Assembly: GCF_028583425.1 (NCBI RefSeq)
Contig: NC_072801.1
Span: forward strand, 57,923,766-57,987,765
Length of the DNA stretch: 64,000 bases
Reading direction: 5' to 3'
Source: Eublepharis macularius
Lineage: Eukaryota; Chordata; Lepidosauria; Squamata; Eublepharidae
Under the pieces are notes generated by a model. The model did not search any database. It was not told where the DNA came from and saw only the letters and a program-made list of their open reading frames with translations. The position numbers and the translations under genes were made by a program. Below, piece after piece: positions 47,469 to 58,802 of the stretch (the first letter of the stretch is position 1; each line of letters begins with the position of its first letter).

Positions 47469-49543
47469 ATGTCGACTTCCTTCGTCCAAGCCGAGAAGCT
47501 GCGCCCAACCGCTTTCGAGGTGGAATATTTCGACCAGTACGATTTTTACAGTCTAACGGACAGATACACCAGTAAGTGCATTCGCAGCCCAGCGGGTGGG
47601 GTGGAGAGGAGTGGGGGATAACGGTCACAGGGCGCGGTTCTGAGCCTGGGGAATCCGGCCCTGGATTTAAAAACAGCCGAAGAGGTGTAAAAGGGAGGGG
47701 GTGTCATCCTTTTAATATGGGGCATAGTAAAGCATCGTGGATTTCTTTTTAGGTAGGTTATTTCATACTGGGTTATGACCAGTGTAGAACTAGTATAACA
47801 AGCCATGACAGATTCTAAGTCTTAATAATAATCAAGATGGGCAGCCGTGTTAGGCTGTCTGTAGCAGATGAAAAGAGCAAGAATCCAGTCGCACCTATAT
47901 GACTAACAAAATTTGTATTAGCTCATGAGCTTTCCTGAGTCACAGCTCACTTCTTCAGATACCAGGTGTCTGAAGAACTGAGCTGTGACTCAGAAAAGCT
48001 CATACCCTACCACAAATAATGTTATTAGTCTTACAGGTGCTACTGGACTCTTGCTCTATCATCATCAATAATAATAACAACAACAATAACAATTACTCTG
48101 TGGTTCTGGACCTGCAGTAGCTAATCCACATTCCATTTCAAGAAGCAGGCTGTGTAGTCTATGTGTTTAAATGCTTCTCCATTCCATATGAGAATCCACA
48201 TTAAGAGACTGGAGGACTCTCCACACCCACCCCGCTCCTCTTTAAGCCTCCTTCCCTTTCCCTGCAACAGACTAAAAGTAACTGCCCTGCAGTCAGAAAC
48301 AAAAAGCCACAGAAAGGCTTTTATTAAGACCAATCAAAATGACATCTATTCTGTATTCAGTGTTCCACCACATGGGCTGTTCAAACAGTAGGCTTTTCCT
48401 ACACCCAATCTTCAAAACATTGCATGTACCGAGAGAACCATGAACCAAATGGTTTGCATGCACTGCCGCAGTGCTTCCTGTGATAGCTATGGCTGGAAAA
48501 TATGCTATTGGCATTTCCCCCTCAAAGTAGGCTTTAAGATGCCTTGAACTCATGCTGAAGAAGCAGGATATAAAGGGACACAACACAAAAGTATTAAAAT
48601 TCCTCCATTCATCCTCCTCTTCCTTTAGGCTTTTTAGTTTCAACCATCATTCATTCCTCCTGACTGCAGGCACTTCTGTGGTCAAGGAAAAGCAACACAG
48701 CTCACGTATAGGAAAAATGTACTGTGCGAACCAGTCCTTTGTCACCCTGGAGTGTGACGTGGGGTTTTGGAGAGTCTGGAAATTGTAAACAATTAAGGGT
48801 AGCCCATTGGTAGACCTCAGCTTTATGGATTTTCACCCATGTGTGTCAAAAATAAGACTAGGTGACACAGCAAAGTTAAGAATGCAAAAGAGGAGAGCTT
48901 CTGAGATAAAGACAAAGGAAATTGAAAGTTTCTAAAAACAGTAGTAGTGTGCTGTTTTTTAAAAAATCAGAACCATAGTACCAATAAGCAAGTTTAAGTT
49001 ATTCAGAACTCTTCATCAGACTAGAGATTCTATACCAAAAAAGGGTGCGGTTATTTCAAAGTATGATGGCAGTGCCGCTGAGCAGCAGTTTGTAGATCCT
49101 GTTTTGATGCCCCAGGCTGTAATCTCTCAAGATCTTTCCATTCTTCCCCATTTTGGTATTGAACGTCTAGTCTAATTAAGAGTCTTGCAGAAGACAGAAG
49201 GACACAGTGATATTTTTGGTTAATCATAATTTTAAAAAAATTTCCCAAACTAAAAAAGAGTGAAAGAAAAACATCAAAGACTGTTGCAACAAACCCAGTT
49301 TTGCTTGGTTAAATTTTAGAGCAACTAATCTGCCAGGAATTAATCACAAAGCCTGTGCTTCAAACTATGCTTTTAACTGTCCTTGGTTCTGTAGCACCAG
49401 GTGGCTGTTCCCGCAAGGGCCGTTCCAAGCGAGAGGCTGAGGATCACACAAACCGTCCAAATCCTGGTGGTCACGAACGTAAGATCGTCTTGAAGTTGCA
49501 ACGCACAGAGCAGAAACGGAAGGGGACCCCATCCAAGGAATGA
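47469..49543 (+). CDS. NUPR1: Nuclear protein 1, transcriptional regulator (NUPR1 / p8)
   Basis: Two coding exons, 47469-47571 and 49395-49543, give 83 aa (252 nt with stop). NUPR1 is a small, highly basic, intrinsically disordered chromatin-associated stress protein that shuttles to the nucleus. The acidic N-terminal half carries FDQYDFYSLTDRY, matching the 'DLYSLA..Y' motif. The C-terminal half carries SRKGRSKREAEDHTNRPN, PGGHERKIVLKLQ and a basic tail, matching the bipartite nuclear-localisation and HLH-like region of the family. The start has a good context (CCACCATGT). After the stop, GCAG|GTGAGG at 49551 is a likely donor of a 3' UTR intron, with an acceptor near 49845, as in the human three-exon gene. 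A TATA box and a CARE motif lie upstream. The neighbour SGF29 is the same as in human. Confidence 0.95.
47825..48058 (+). repeat. Palindromic retroposon-group repeat in NUPR1 intron
   Basis: AGCCGTGTTAGGCTGTCTGT.., CACCTATATGACTAACAAAA, a stem around GTCACAGCTCACTTCTTCAG / CTGAAGAACTGAGCTGTGAC, and GTGCTACTGGACTCTTGCTC at the right. Confidence 0.6.
48060..49390. other. NUPR1 intron, no other feature
   Basis: AT-rich, short shadow frames only. Confidence 0.4.
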
Positions 49544-50501
49544 AAAATGCAGGTGAGGGATCTGTGTGTGGTGGACCAAAATGGCCGCCAGTCTCGCTGG
49601 TGGCAGAGCACCATCCAAAATGGCACTATACTGTATGAACAAGTAGGGGAGATGTCCACCATTCACCCCTCAAAAAGGGCTTCCCTCATGTAAGTTTGTG
49701 TTTATATAAAAAATCCACATGTACCAACTCTGTGCACCTGTAACTTGATCTCAAACCTGTTGAAACAAACTGAGGTATTCTTCCCCCATCCCCCAACAAT
49801 ATGAAAAGCTGCATAGTGCTCAAAAACTGTCTTCTTCCTCCCTAGCTCTGAGTCTCAACATGCTACTCAGGTTCTGGACACAATGGCAATGTCTACGTGG
49901 ATATGGAGATGGACGGACCGACGCCAGGCGATACAGTGGGGTTACTTGTGTTAAGGAGGAAGAGTCCATTGCTCTCATAAAATGAGAGCATCAAGATCGC
50001 TGCAGCTCACTCCAAACATGAGAGATGGCCAAGATGGACACTCAGGCCTCATAAAGGCCAATGGAATGATGCTTTATTAGGCTAGAAATAGAAAAGCCAC
50101 CCAGTTTTCATGGGGAAATTCCTCGCCTGTTTAAATTAGTGGTTCTTGCTAATATTGGTTCTTACTAACACCTTTGCCTTTCTCCTTGGGAGGGAAGGGG
50201 AAGTGGAATGGAGATATATATAGAATATACATGGAATGAAGACATGACAGAGACCTGTTAGGAAGGTAGACATGAAATGTGTAAAGGGTGGAGGAAGGCT
50301 TATTAGAGCCCAGAGGCCACATCTGACACTTAAAACAATTAGAGCCAGTATCCAACAGGGAGCCTTCAGGAGCAGGCGGAGACCTAGATGCGACCCTCAG
50401 GCCAAAACATTTTCTCTGATCTAGAAGGGAAAGCATGTTATGGGGCAGGCTGAAAGGCAATATTTTCCAACACCACAACGTCAATGTCTTTTTCTGTGCT
50501 A

Positions 50502-50507
50502 AATAAA
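50502..50507 (+). promoter_or_regulatory. NUPR1: Poly(A) signal of NUPR1
   Basis: AATAAA within GCTAAATAAAAATG, followed by T/G-rich sequence. It fits a long last exon starting near 49846. Confidence 0.6.
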
Positions 50508-50646
50508 AATGTTAAATTGTTTCCTAATTACCTTCATTTGAGTGGAATTGGATTATAAACTCCTGTGAAAACAGCACCAAAAGGCACAAGATGACAAGAA
50601 AGCAGCTTTTAGACAGAAAAGAAGGGAGACATGTTCTAAAGTGAGC

Positions 50647-50652
50647 TTTATT
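50647..50652 (-). promoter_or_regulatory. Poly(A) signal of the dynamin-like GTPase gene
   Basis: AATAAA on the - strand, about 1.8 kb after the stop at 52487. No closer strong signal was seen. The 3' UTR would cover 50630-52486, which otherwise holds no gene. Confidence 0.45.
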
Positions 50653-52486
50653 AAATGTTACAGATACATCCCCCCTCCCTAAATTCCCAGCTACATCCAT
50701 TGCAGGAACAGGGCTTTGTCTGGTGTTTTGGCGGTGCTCCAGAAAGAGGTAATGGAAGAGAGATGTACACAGAAGGTAACTTTTACCACAGAATGGATTC
50801 AGACTGCATTCTCCCCCCGACCTCTACTATAGCAGCACTTCATGCTACCCTGAAGAGACGATGAGTTAAAAAGGCAGGAAGAAAAGCAGAAGTGAAGTTA
50901 GCCAATCTGCAACCGCACACCCATCCACTTCCTCCTGCTTCCCAAAACAGAGATCTGAAACTCTGACACCGTGGTTGGCATACATGTATTCTTTGCTGCT
51001 CCCAATACTGGCTATTTACTGGGAGGAAAAGGCTACGAACACAAAAGTTACACCCCTGGAAAGCATTGCAATCTAATTTCATACTTAAAAGAGCCACAGC
51101 CCAAATAACTTTTGGGCTGTGTGAGGGCTATTGAAAACATTAGATTAAGCCAACTTCATCCCATTATTATAGGTTGTACCTGAGAAATGTTTTCTTAAGG
51201 CAAGGAACTGGAAAAAAGACTAATTCTAGAATGAAAATTTCTATTCCTGAAAGTTGGATCACCAACTACTATTCACATCACTTGCCCCACTACACAGAGC
51301 GACTCCAATAGCTGGAATGATCTCATTTCCTGATAGCACCGTTCCCCACCCTAAGATACTGACAGTCACAATACAGTGGTGGTATCCCAGAGTTAACAAA
51401 TGCAAGGAAGGAGAAACAAATGAGTTAACAATAGCCAAAAGAGTCCCTCTTATTAGTAATCTACCACTGTAGGGGACTGGGAGGATAGTTCCAGTATGCT
51501 CCAAAGGATGCTAATTACAGCTTCTAGCAAACCATAGGCTGATGGAGATTTCACAGTGTTGAACGAAAGTCCAGGTCAGTCTGAAGGACCTGGAGAAAAG
51601 GACATGGAGCAGGGGACAGTAGAAGCCATAAGATGTCCCCCCCCCACCCCTTTCTGCCCAAGCACTGGTAATCAGTTGAAGGCACAAGTTAGTGAGAAAG
51701 ATGGAGATGAACATGTACATCCTACAGCACATCCAGAGAAGTTCACAGATGTGGGGTACTACATCCAAATAACAGATGAAGATGTAATATGTCACAGCGA
51801 ACAGAGAGAAAAGTCATCAAGATTTACAGTGCTTGACCCTGGCCCATCACAGCTAGTCAGTATGTGAAATGGGCAGTCACAAAATGTACAGAGGCGGAGG
51901 GTACATTGCCAAAGCAGGGGAGTACCAATTAGGATACGGGAAGTGGATGCTGCAATCTTACTGGATAAAAATGCCCCAGGTGTTCATGACAGTAGCCAAT
52001 AAAAAAAAATCACTGGTCTGTTAAGACTTCAATGCACGGCTTTATGGTCCTAAAGGATGGAGGGGCACAATCCAATAGGTCATAAAAAGCAGCAGGGTAG
52101 TGCTGATATTATCCCCCCTCCCAGGTAAGAGAAAGGAACTGAGGAGTGCAACAGACTAGCAGAAGAGGTATACTTAGCCTATTCTAGCTAAGGTATGCCT
52201 TAGCGGTTGCATAGCATCTGAGCTATGCTGAATCACAGTTCATATGGGGATGGGTGGTTAGCTGATCGACAACACAAGGGGTATAAAAAGTTGCCAACTG
52301 GATGAGAAGGCATTGAAGCTGGAGGAGAGGAGAAAAATCAGCACCCATCAAAGGTTCACTGTCGTATGATACTGTCTGCTCAGAGCCAACAATCTCTCTC
52401 TGGAATGGCTAACAGATGACAAACAATAATGTGGCATGTAGGTATAAGGTTGGCAGTCTCTGGGGGGGTACACTGGGGAGGAATCT

Positions 52487-55400
52487 TCAGCTCAGATCCT
52501 GTTCGCCGATGCTTTGGCGTAGGTATTCCTCATAGAGCTGCCTCTGCAAGGAAACAGCATTAATTAATTCCATGCACTGGCCAACCCCCTTCTCTCCCAC
52601 AATCCCTCAAGGGATACACCCTTGCTCTACCTAAAATCCCACACTAGGCCCAGGCACCCTGCTCTGCCACCCATGATCCTTTGGCACAGAATCAAGCTCC
52701 GGGACACAGTCCCCAAACCACCATGCCTAATTCCCCATGGCTTTCAACCTTTTTCTCCAGCACCACATCCAACACGTAATCCTGCCGGTCCTCTAGCTGC
52801 CGCTTCTGTTTTTTTGATAAAGTGGGCTTTGTCCTAGTAGGGGAAGAAATCATGGCTACAGTCAAGGAAGAAGGAACTCTGCACAAAACATGCAAAGTGT
52901 CCTTTTTGTATGGACTGCCCTTAGCGTTAAATGCAGAAAGCTTCTTACTGGAAAGCATAGCTGGCCAGGAGCAGGAGGAGGATGGAGAAACAAAGAAGGC
53001 CAAAGAATACAGTTAAGGTGTGGTCTTCAGGGACAAGGCTCCAAGCAGAGGCAACCGGCCGCTGAAAAACAGGATGTGGGTTTTAAAATGCATGGAACTG
53101 GCATTCATAGTGGTAACCCTGAACAGAGTTTATGCTCTCTCTATGCTTCTGTACAAAATAAAACCACCATGCCGTGGCAATCTAAACGCTGCATTGAGAA
53201 GAGATGATGCAAAATAAGCATAGGAGAGGTCTCAGTACAAAGCTCATTTCTGCCACACTAGGTGGACTTAACCCCTCTCTCCATCTACAACAGGGGGATA
53301 TTAGCCTACCTTACAAGGATGTTGTAAGGGTTATGACAAGATGATACACATGAAGCACCTTGAACATTGAAAGTGCTATATAAATGCTATTATTAAAATC
53401 CTAACAACAAAAACTGTTTTGAGAAAAGATTTACAGTTTAATACATAGCATAATCTTTTAAAGAGCAAGAACATTAAGTAAAAAGTATTCACCACGTATA
53501 GCTCCAGTGCCTGGCTCTGTTCCTTCCCCAAGATAAGAGTCCACAATTGGCGAGCCATTGTTGTACCAAAAAGCAGAGTGATTAGGAGAAAGAAAGGTAT
53601 CAGGCAGCCGGCTATGCCCAACAGGACTCCCCGAAACCGAGCATGGAAGTTTCTGTTTCTGGCCTCCCTATGGAAAGAAGAAGGGGAAATAGTAAAGTAA
53701 AAATGCCCAGGAATCAGGAGAAAGTCCTCTTGACTACCATCCCATCACACAATGCCTTTCATAGGCACATATTGTCTCATTTTTGTATTCATTCTTCCTC
53801 TCAAACATCATTTCTTTTCACTCTTTTTGCCAAGGATCGATGACCACAACTTCCTCTGCATCTAATAATAGTTTAATAGATTATTCTATTATAGAAAATG
53901 CACATCACCCTCTCGAGAAGCCTGTTTGAGGCATCTTATAAAATAAAAACAAATATAATGAAATAATCCTACTATATAAAAGGCTAAGCATATTCAAGAC
54001 AACTCACTTCCTATCCTGGAGCGCCACCAAAGGGCGCTGTTGTAGAGGGAAGCCCAGATGAGGAAGCCAGACCTACAGAGAGCACACCACGGTGAGAAGC
54101 CCAGGTGAGATCAGGTGCGAAGCAGGTGGCAATGCCTGCGTCCTCTGCCTTCACCCAGCTGGGATCAAGAGTGGAGCAGGTGCCAATGCCCATCCCCTGG
54201 CTTCACCCAGCTGGGATCAGGAACGGAGCAGATGGCAATGCCCACCCTCCTGTCTTCACCCAGCTGGGATGAGGAGCAAAGCAAGTGGCAATGCCCGTCC
54301 CCCGCTTTCATCCACCTGGGATCAGGAGGAGAGTAGGTGGCAATGCCCACCTCCTGCATTCACCCAGCCGGGATCAGGTGCAGAGCAGGTGGCAATACCC
54401 CCCCTTCACCCAGCCAGGATCAGGTGTGGAGCAGAAGGTAATGCCCGCCCCCCATTCACCTGGCTGGGATCAGGCACAGAGCAGGTGGCAATGCCTGCCC
54501 CCCCTCACTCAGCCGGGATCAGGTGCAGAGGAAGTGGCCATGCCCACCCCCCCTGCCTTCATCCGGCTGGGATCAGTGAAGGAGGAGGAGGGAATGCCTA
54601 CCTGCCCGCCCTCCCCTTTCTAGCGCCTGTTGTATATTTTCCCACAATGGGCTTTGTTGCTAGTTATAAAATAACCATAAAAGCCAACATTAAGAATCTG
54701 AAATGATCTCCATTATGCAATACCCACTATAGTTGCATCTCACCTTTCTTCTCAGGAGCTGATTTTACTCTCTCAGACTCTCTTTGAGGAAAATCAGGCC
54801 GAAACAGGATGGCTTGCACACAGATATTAACTTCCCACCCAATCTCCTGCACTCAGCTTGATTTCCTTCCACTGATAATTTGACTTCTCTTTACCTCAAA
54901 GTTCAGCAGGGCCAGTCTGCTGTTCAGGCTATTTTCCCCCTCAAACCAAAACTGTGCTTTCTGTTCAAGATGTGACATCCCCTCTCCTAGACATTTTTCT
55001 TCTCACACTCCTCCCTAGGTACTAGCCACTTCAATTTTTGCAGACAACCAGCATATGGCCTTAGAAATATTACCGTTGCCCTTCTGACACTGCTGACCCT
55101 TCTAATTCCCACAATGCTCTGACCTGTCCTCCTCTAGCAGATTGCACGTAGCCTTGTCAATGAGGTGGCAATCCCGCTCAAGGGAATTGAGTGTGTGCTG
55201 TACTGTCTGACTGATCGTCTTCTCGATGGTTCGGCAGATCTCCTCAATCTGATTGACACAGCGGCTTGGCTGAAGGAGGAGGACAGGTTACTAATGTCAC
55301 CACTTTCCAATGGTCAACATTTGACTTTTAAATCACAGTAAGTCACAACACGTTTTGCTTTCTGGAGAATCCCACCCCTCTCCCCTAACTCTAAAATTGC

Positions 55401-58400
55401 ACAGCTTACCACTCACCTTACTGGGGCTGGGGATGTAGACTGTAGGCATGTCGAATCCGCACTTGTTGAGGCCTGGGCGCTTGCAAAGTTCCTGGACAAT
55501 TTGCATCAAAACCCTCTGCCAGGGAGAAGTAGGGACCCGTATCAAGAAAAATCCACCAAGAGGCTTTTTTCCTACTCCTAGCTGTTTCCTACCCATGGAA
55601 ACAGGAGTCTGTCCTGGCTAATTCCCTAGGGATGCTTTCCCTGCAGTTACCTGCCTGTCCCCCTCAGCGCCCGCCTCATCAGCCTTGCTGAGGTAGAAAC
55701 GCAGCTTGTCTCCATGCCCTTCGTTGAGATTCTCCACAATGTTGAGAGTGCGCTTGCACAGGGCCTGTCCCATGGGATCAAAGAAGACCAAGATGAGATC
55801 ACAGAGCTGACCTGAAGTAAGATGGGGGGAGGAGAGTGGAAAAAGAGGAAATGAACACAGCGGAGGATGCGTCTTGCTAAAATATCATCTCATGATACCA
55901 AAGCGCTGCCCTTTGTCCACAAAGTCCTCTCTTCACAGAGAAATATTCTGAGTTTCTCTCATACATGCCCTTTCCTTTATCGTTACCAACGAAAGACCCT
56001 AAAACCCCATACTTTACATTAACATTTCCCCAGAGATTTCAGTTCCCCCTCGTTTACCCACTATCCCCTCTCTTTACACCTCTACCCTGCTCCAGCTTTC
56101 CTTATGAGAAGCCCAACTCCTTTCGGCCTCTGAGCTGCTAGGCTGACAATATTTCTATTACCTTATCTTTGCGTTACCACTATCCAGATTAACAGAATCC
56201 ACTGCAGTAACCAATAAAATCCCACCTATCTACCTCACCCTGCTCACCAAACCAGATAAGCGCTGCTTCAACATCAAAAGGGTACTTCATATCACCGTCC
56301 ACCAAGCCTGGAGTGTCAAGGAAAGTGACCAGAGGGAACTGCTTCTGTTTTGAGGTGCAGATCTCTGTGCTCAGGTACTCTGGTACTCCTAATGTAAGAG
56401 GGGGGAAATGAGTTATTCTCTCAGCTTCTTACCACTGACAGTCACTAAACCCCCTGCCTGTTTACTGTCTCCACTAGAAATGCCACCCCCTGGATTTCAT
56501 TACACATGCAGCATCTTAGTGATTGCAAGTTTAGATGCCAACTTGCAGTCGTAAGGTAACATTTCCATCCAATTCATCTGAATGTTGAACAGACTTCTCT
56601 TCACCTCTGCGCTCATCCCAATTGTTTGCAGCAGCTGAACTAACCTTTGAAGCCCTGTAAGGCCTGGAAATGGGGATACAGATGAAGCGTAGCATTACCC
56701 TGCAGCAACAGAAAGGAAAAAGAGGGGGATTTAGGACACAGATGCTGCTTCAGCATAGCTGGCTTTTTAAAAAAAGGTTACGTGAAATCATAAAGGAGAG
56801 GGTTTGTCAATGGCTATTAGCCACTATAATCCAAAACAGAGAACTATTCTCAAAGAGTGTATCTCCACTGGGGCCAAAAAAACCAAGGGACGGCTATGCC
56901 CATCTTGGCTTGTTTCCGAGCTTCCCTTGGGCACCTGATTATAGGTGACGAAGTGCTGGACTTGACAGGCTTGTGTTTTAACACAACAAGAATTCCTTAA
57001 ATATTTAGTTCAGAGAATTCAGGAACATGGATTCTCTGGGAGGATAGCAAATTGGGGCAGGAAGATCTCACCGTGAGAGATTCTCGCTTCCTTCCACTGG
57101 TGATGAAAGTGAAGCCTTGAGTTTCAATAGCTACCCCAGTTCGCTGGATGTGCTCCTCCACATACCTGTAAGGAAGCAGCCAAGAAAATAAGAGGGAATA
57201 TACAAATATGTCTGGTTCCACACTGAGGGTGGGAGATGGAACCAGAAAGATAAAATACAACATCCCAAGGACACCAAAATCCTCTGCCATAAAACCTGGC
57301 AAAGCATCAGATACCACCACCAGTTGCACAAGAAGGTCTGCACAGGTAACTGCCTTTAAATTCCCCTGCATCTTTTTGGCATCTACCTTCTTTCCAAATT
57401 GCTGCTGGATTCCATCAGTCAAATACTCAAGATGCCCTGTGGCTTACAACCCACATCCAAGTACTGAAAAATCAGTGTAAATGCCAACCTTACTGGTTAT
57501 CTTGTATAATCCACAAACAAGGAATTGAGGATATACTTAATAGACATTTCCTTTCCTATATCAGACCATGCCCATTCCTTTCTGCAAGCTAAATAACGTT
57601 GATTTTTTTTATTACAACATGCGGTGTTGGTGGAAATTGCTGTCATGTCATAGTTGACTTATGGCGACCTCTGGTGGGGTTTTCAAGGCAAGAGACTAAC
57701 AAGAGGTGGTTTGCTATTGCCTGCCTCTGCATAGCGACTGTGGCCTTCCTTGGAGGACTCCCATCAAATAACTAACCAAGGCCAACTTTTTTATAGCATG
57801 GTCAAGAGTGCCCTCAAGTCATAGCTGACTTATGGCGATGCCCCTGGTGGGGTTTTCATGGTAAGAGACTAACAGAGGTAGTTTGCCATTGCCTGCCTCT
57901 ACAACCCTGGTCTTTGTTGGAGGTCTCCCATCCAATTACTAACCAAGGCCAGCCCTGCTTGGCTTCTGAGATCTGATGAGATCAGGCTCACCTAAGGCTA
58001 TGCAGGTCAGGGCTTATTATAGCATACCAGTATTAAAATATCTCTGATTTTCAGGGAATAAGCTTTTGAAAGCGCCATTCATTGGATAATTTTGAGACTA
58101 TGCTACCTTTTACCCACACCAACTCCTCAAGATTTTCCCACAATGCTTAGCATCTGTGTCAACTTCTCAGGATTTTCCCACAATGCTTAGCAGCACCCAT
58201 GTCAACTCCGCAAGATTTTCCCACAATGCCTTACACCCATGCCAACACTCCTTGGCAGAATACCCTAATCTAACTTTATCCTTCTCCACCCTAGACTTTT
58301 GGTGAGGGCTCACCAATTGATGAAGCTGCTCTTGCCAGCACTGTGGTTCCCCATCACCATGACAGTCACTTTGCGGCGTGGAGGGAGCAGGGTGAGGCCC

Positions 58401-58635
58401 AGTCGTGCCCCAATGGTCACCAGCCCTAGGAAGAAAAAGTTTAGGGTTTTCAGATACAAAGTTAAAGTATCCCGCACCCACTTCAACCCTCCTCCCCCAG
58501 CCCCTTCTCACCATGACCCGGATGTACATAGAGCGAGTGGGCCTCTCGCAAGACCCGCTCAGTTACCGACTCAGCCCCACTCCCTGCAGCTGGGTTCGCG
58601 GCCTCGCGGGACTTCCCGCCTCTGCCCCCGGGCAT
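52487..58635 (-). CDS. Dynamin-superfamily (EHD/sarcalumenin-like) GTPase with C-terminal membrane segment
   Basis: Ten coding exons in transcript order: 58635-58512, 58425-58314, 57165-57072, 56699-56645, 56388-56248, 55811-55651, 55515-55417, 55269-55124, 53667-53493, 52543-52487. Sum 1164 nt, 387 aa, all GT-AG with matching phases. It has a glycine-rich start, then VTVMVMGNHSAGKSSFINW with Walker A GNHSAGKS at 67-74; a switch-I-like TGVAIETQGFTF; DTPGL (153-157); DLILVFFDP; and SKAD (217-220) as the G4 motif. GxxSxGKSS is typical of dynamin-type GTPases. After the GTPase domain come helical residues 262-320 and one hydrophobic segment at 324-345 (VLLGIAGCLIPFFLLITLLF) near a short C-terminus. 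It probably acts at a membrane; whether it remodels membranes is unknown. I do not recognise a standard gene name and recall no clear human counterpart. It lies tail to tail with NUPR1. Confidence 0.88.
52600..53260. other. Last intron of the GTPase gene with unassigned open frames
   Basis: On the - strand a 104-codon frame (53003-52692) includes KKQKRQLEDRQDYVLDVVLE, which looks protein-like, and an AG precedes it. Its phase does not fit the flanking GTPase exons. I do not call a gene. Confidence 0.25.
53262..53397 (+). repeat. MIR-like CORE-SINE
   Basis: CCTCTCTCCATCTACAACAG, GGATATTAGCCTACCTTACA, GATACACATGAAGCACCTTG and AGTGCTATATAAATGCTATT follow the order of the MIR consensus. Confidence 0.65.
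53967..54663 (+). mobile_element. Helitron-like non-autonomous element
   Basis: It starts TCCTACTATATAAAAGGCTA, like known vertebrate Helitron 5' ends, and ends CTAG preceded by a CCCA-CAA-TGGG hairpin at 54641-54651. It sits between A (53966) and T (54664), the usual Helitron target. It has no Rep/helicase coding part. It lies in intron 8 of the GTPase gene (- strand). Confidence 0.62.
54100..54612 (+). repeat. Minisatellite, ten units of about 50 bp, inside the Helitron-like element
   Basis: The unit is CAGCTGGGATCAGG..GAGCAGGTGGCAATGCCC..CTTCACC. Ten copies can be counted by the GGTGGCAATGCC phrase. Unit length varies from about 40 to 53 bp. A long open frame crosses it on the + strand, which is expected when a stop-free unit repeats. 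Confidence 0.85.
57640..58016 (-). repeat. Two tandem 5S rRNA-derived SINEs
   Basis: The right copy (about 57795-58016) ends with GGTCTCCCATCCAATTACTA, ACCAAGGCCAGCCCTGCTTG and TCTGAGATCTGATGAGATCA GGCT, the reverse complement of 5S rRNA. The left copy (57640-57787) has the same body (GACTTATGGCGACCTCTGGTG..GGTTTGCTATTGCCTGCCTC) but stops inside the 5S part. Confidence 0.75.
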
Positions 58636-58707
58636 GGCTAGTGACTGGTAACCGGGCAACGGAAACGGCAAGGAAGGAAACTTGGGAAGAGGCTCACAAG
58701 GGAAGGC

Positions 58708-58727
58708 ACTACAACTCCCAGGGGGCA
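58708..58727 (+). promoter_or_regulatory. ZNF143/SBS-like motif 1 at GTPase promoter
   Basis: ACTACAACTCCCAGGGGGCA is close to the ZNF143 site ACTACAATTCCCAGCATGC, 73 bases upstream of the GTPase start codon. Confidence 0.55.
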
Positions 58728-58782
58728 TTTCATAGGAAAGGCTCGGGTTTCCCATCAAGCAACACGGGCTTATAAGAAGAGG

Positions 58783-58802
58783 CCTACAACTCCCATGAGG
58801 CA
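58783..58802 (+). promoter_or_regulatory. ZNF143/SBS-like motif 2 at GTPase promoter
   Basis: CCTACAACTCCCATGAGGCA, same orientation as motif 1 and 75 bp from it. The block 58540-58880 is the most CpG-rich part near this gene. Confidence 0.5.

Noticed and set aside
52692-53003. Minus-strand 104-codon frame as an alternative exon of the GTPase gene
   Set aside because: The available AG acceptor gives the wrong phase, and the flanking exons 9 and 10 join in frame without it.
54092-54706. A 204-codon open frame on the + strand as a gene
   Set aside because: It is a translation of the minisatellite, has no family similarity and lies in an intron of the opposite-strand GTPase gene.
57920-58016. 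A 5S rRNA gene
   Set aside because: Only part of 5S is present, it is diverged and fused to a SINE body.
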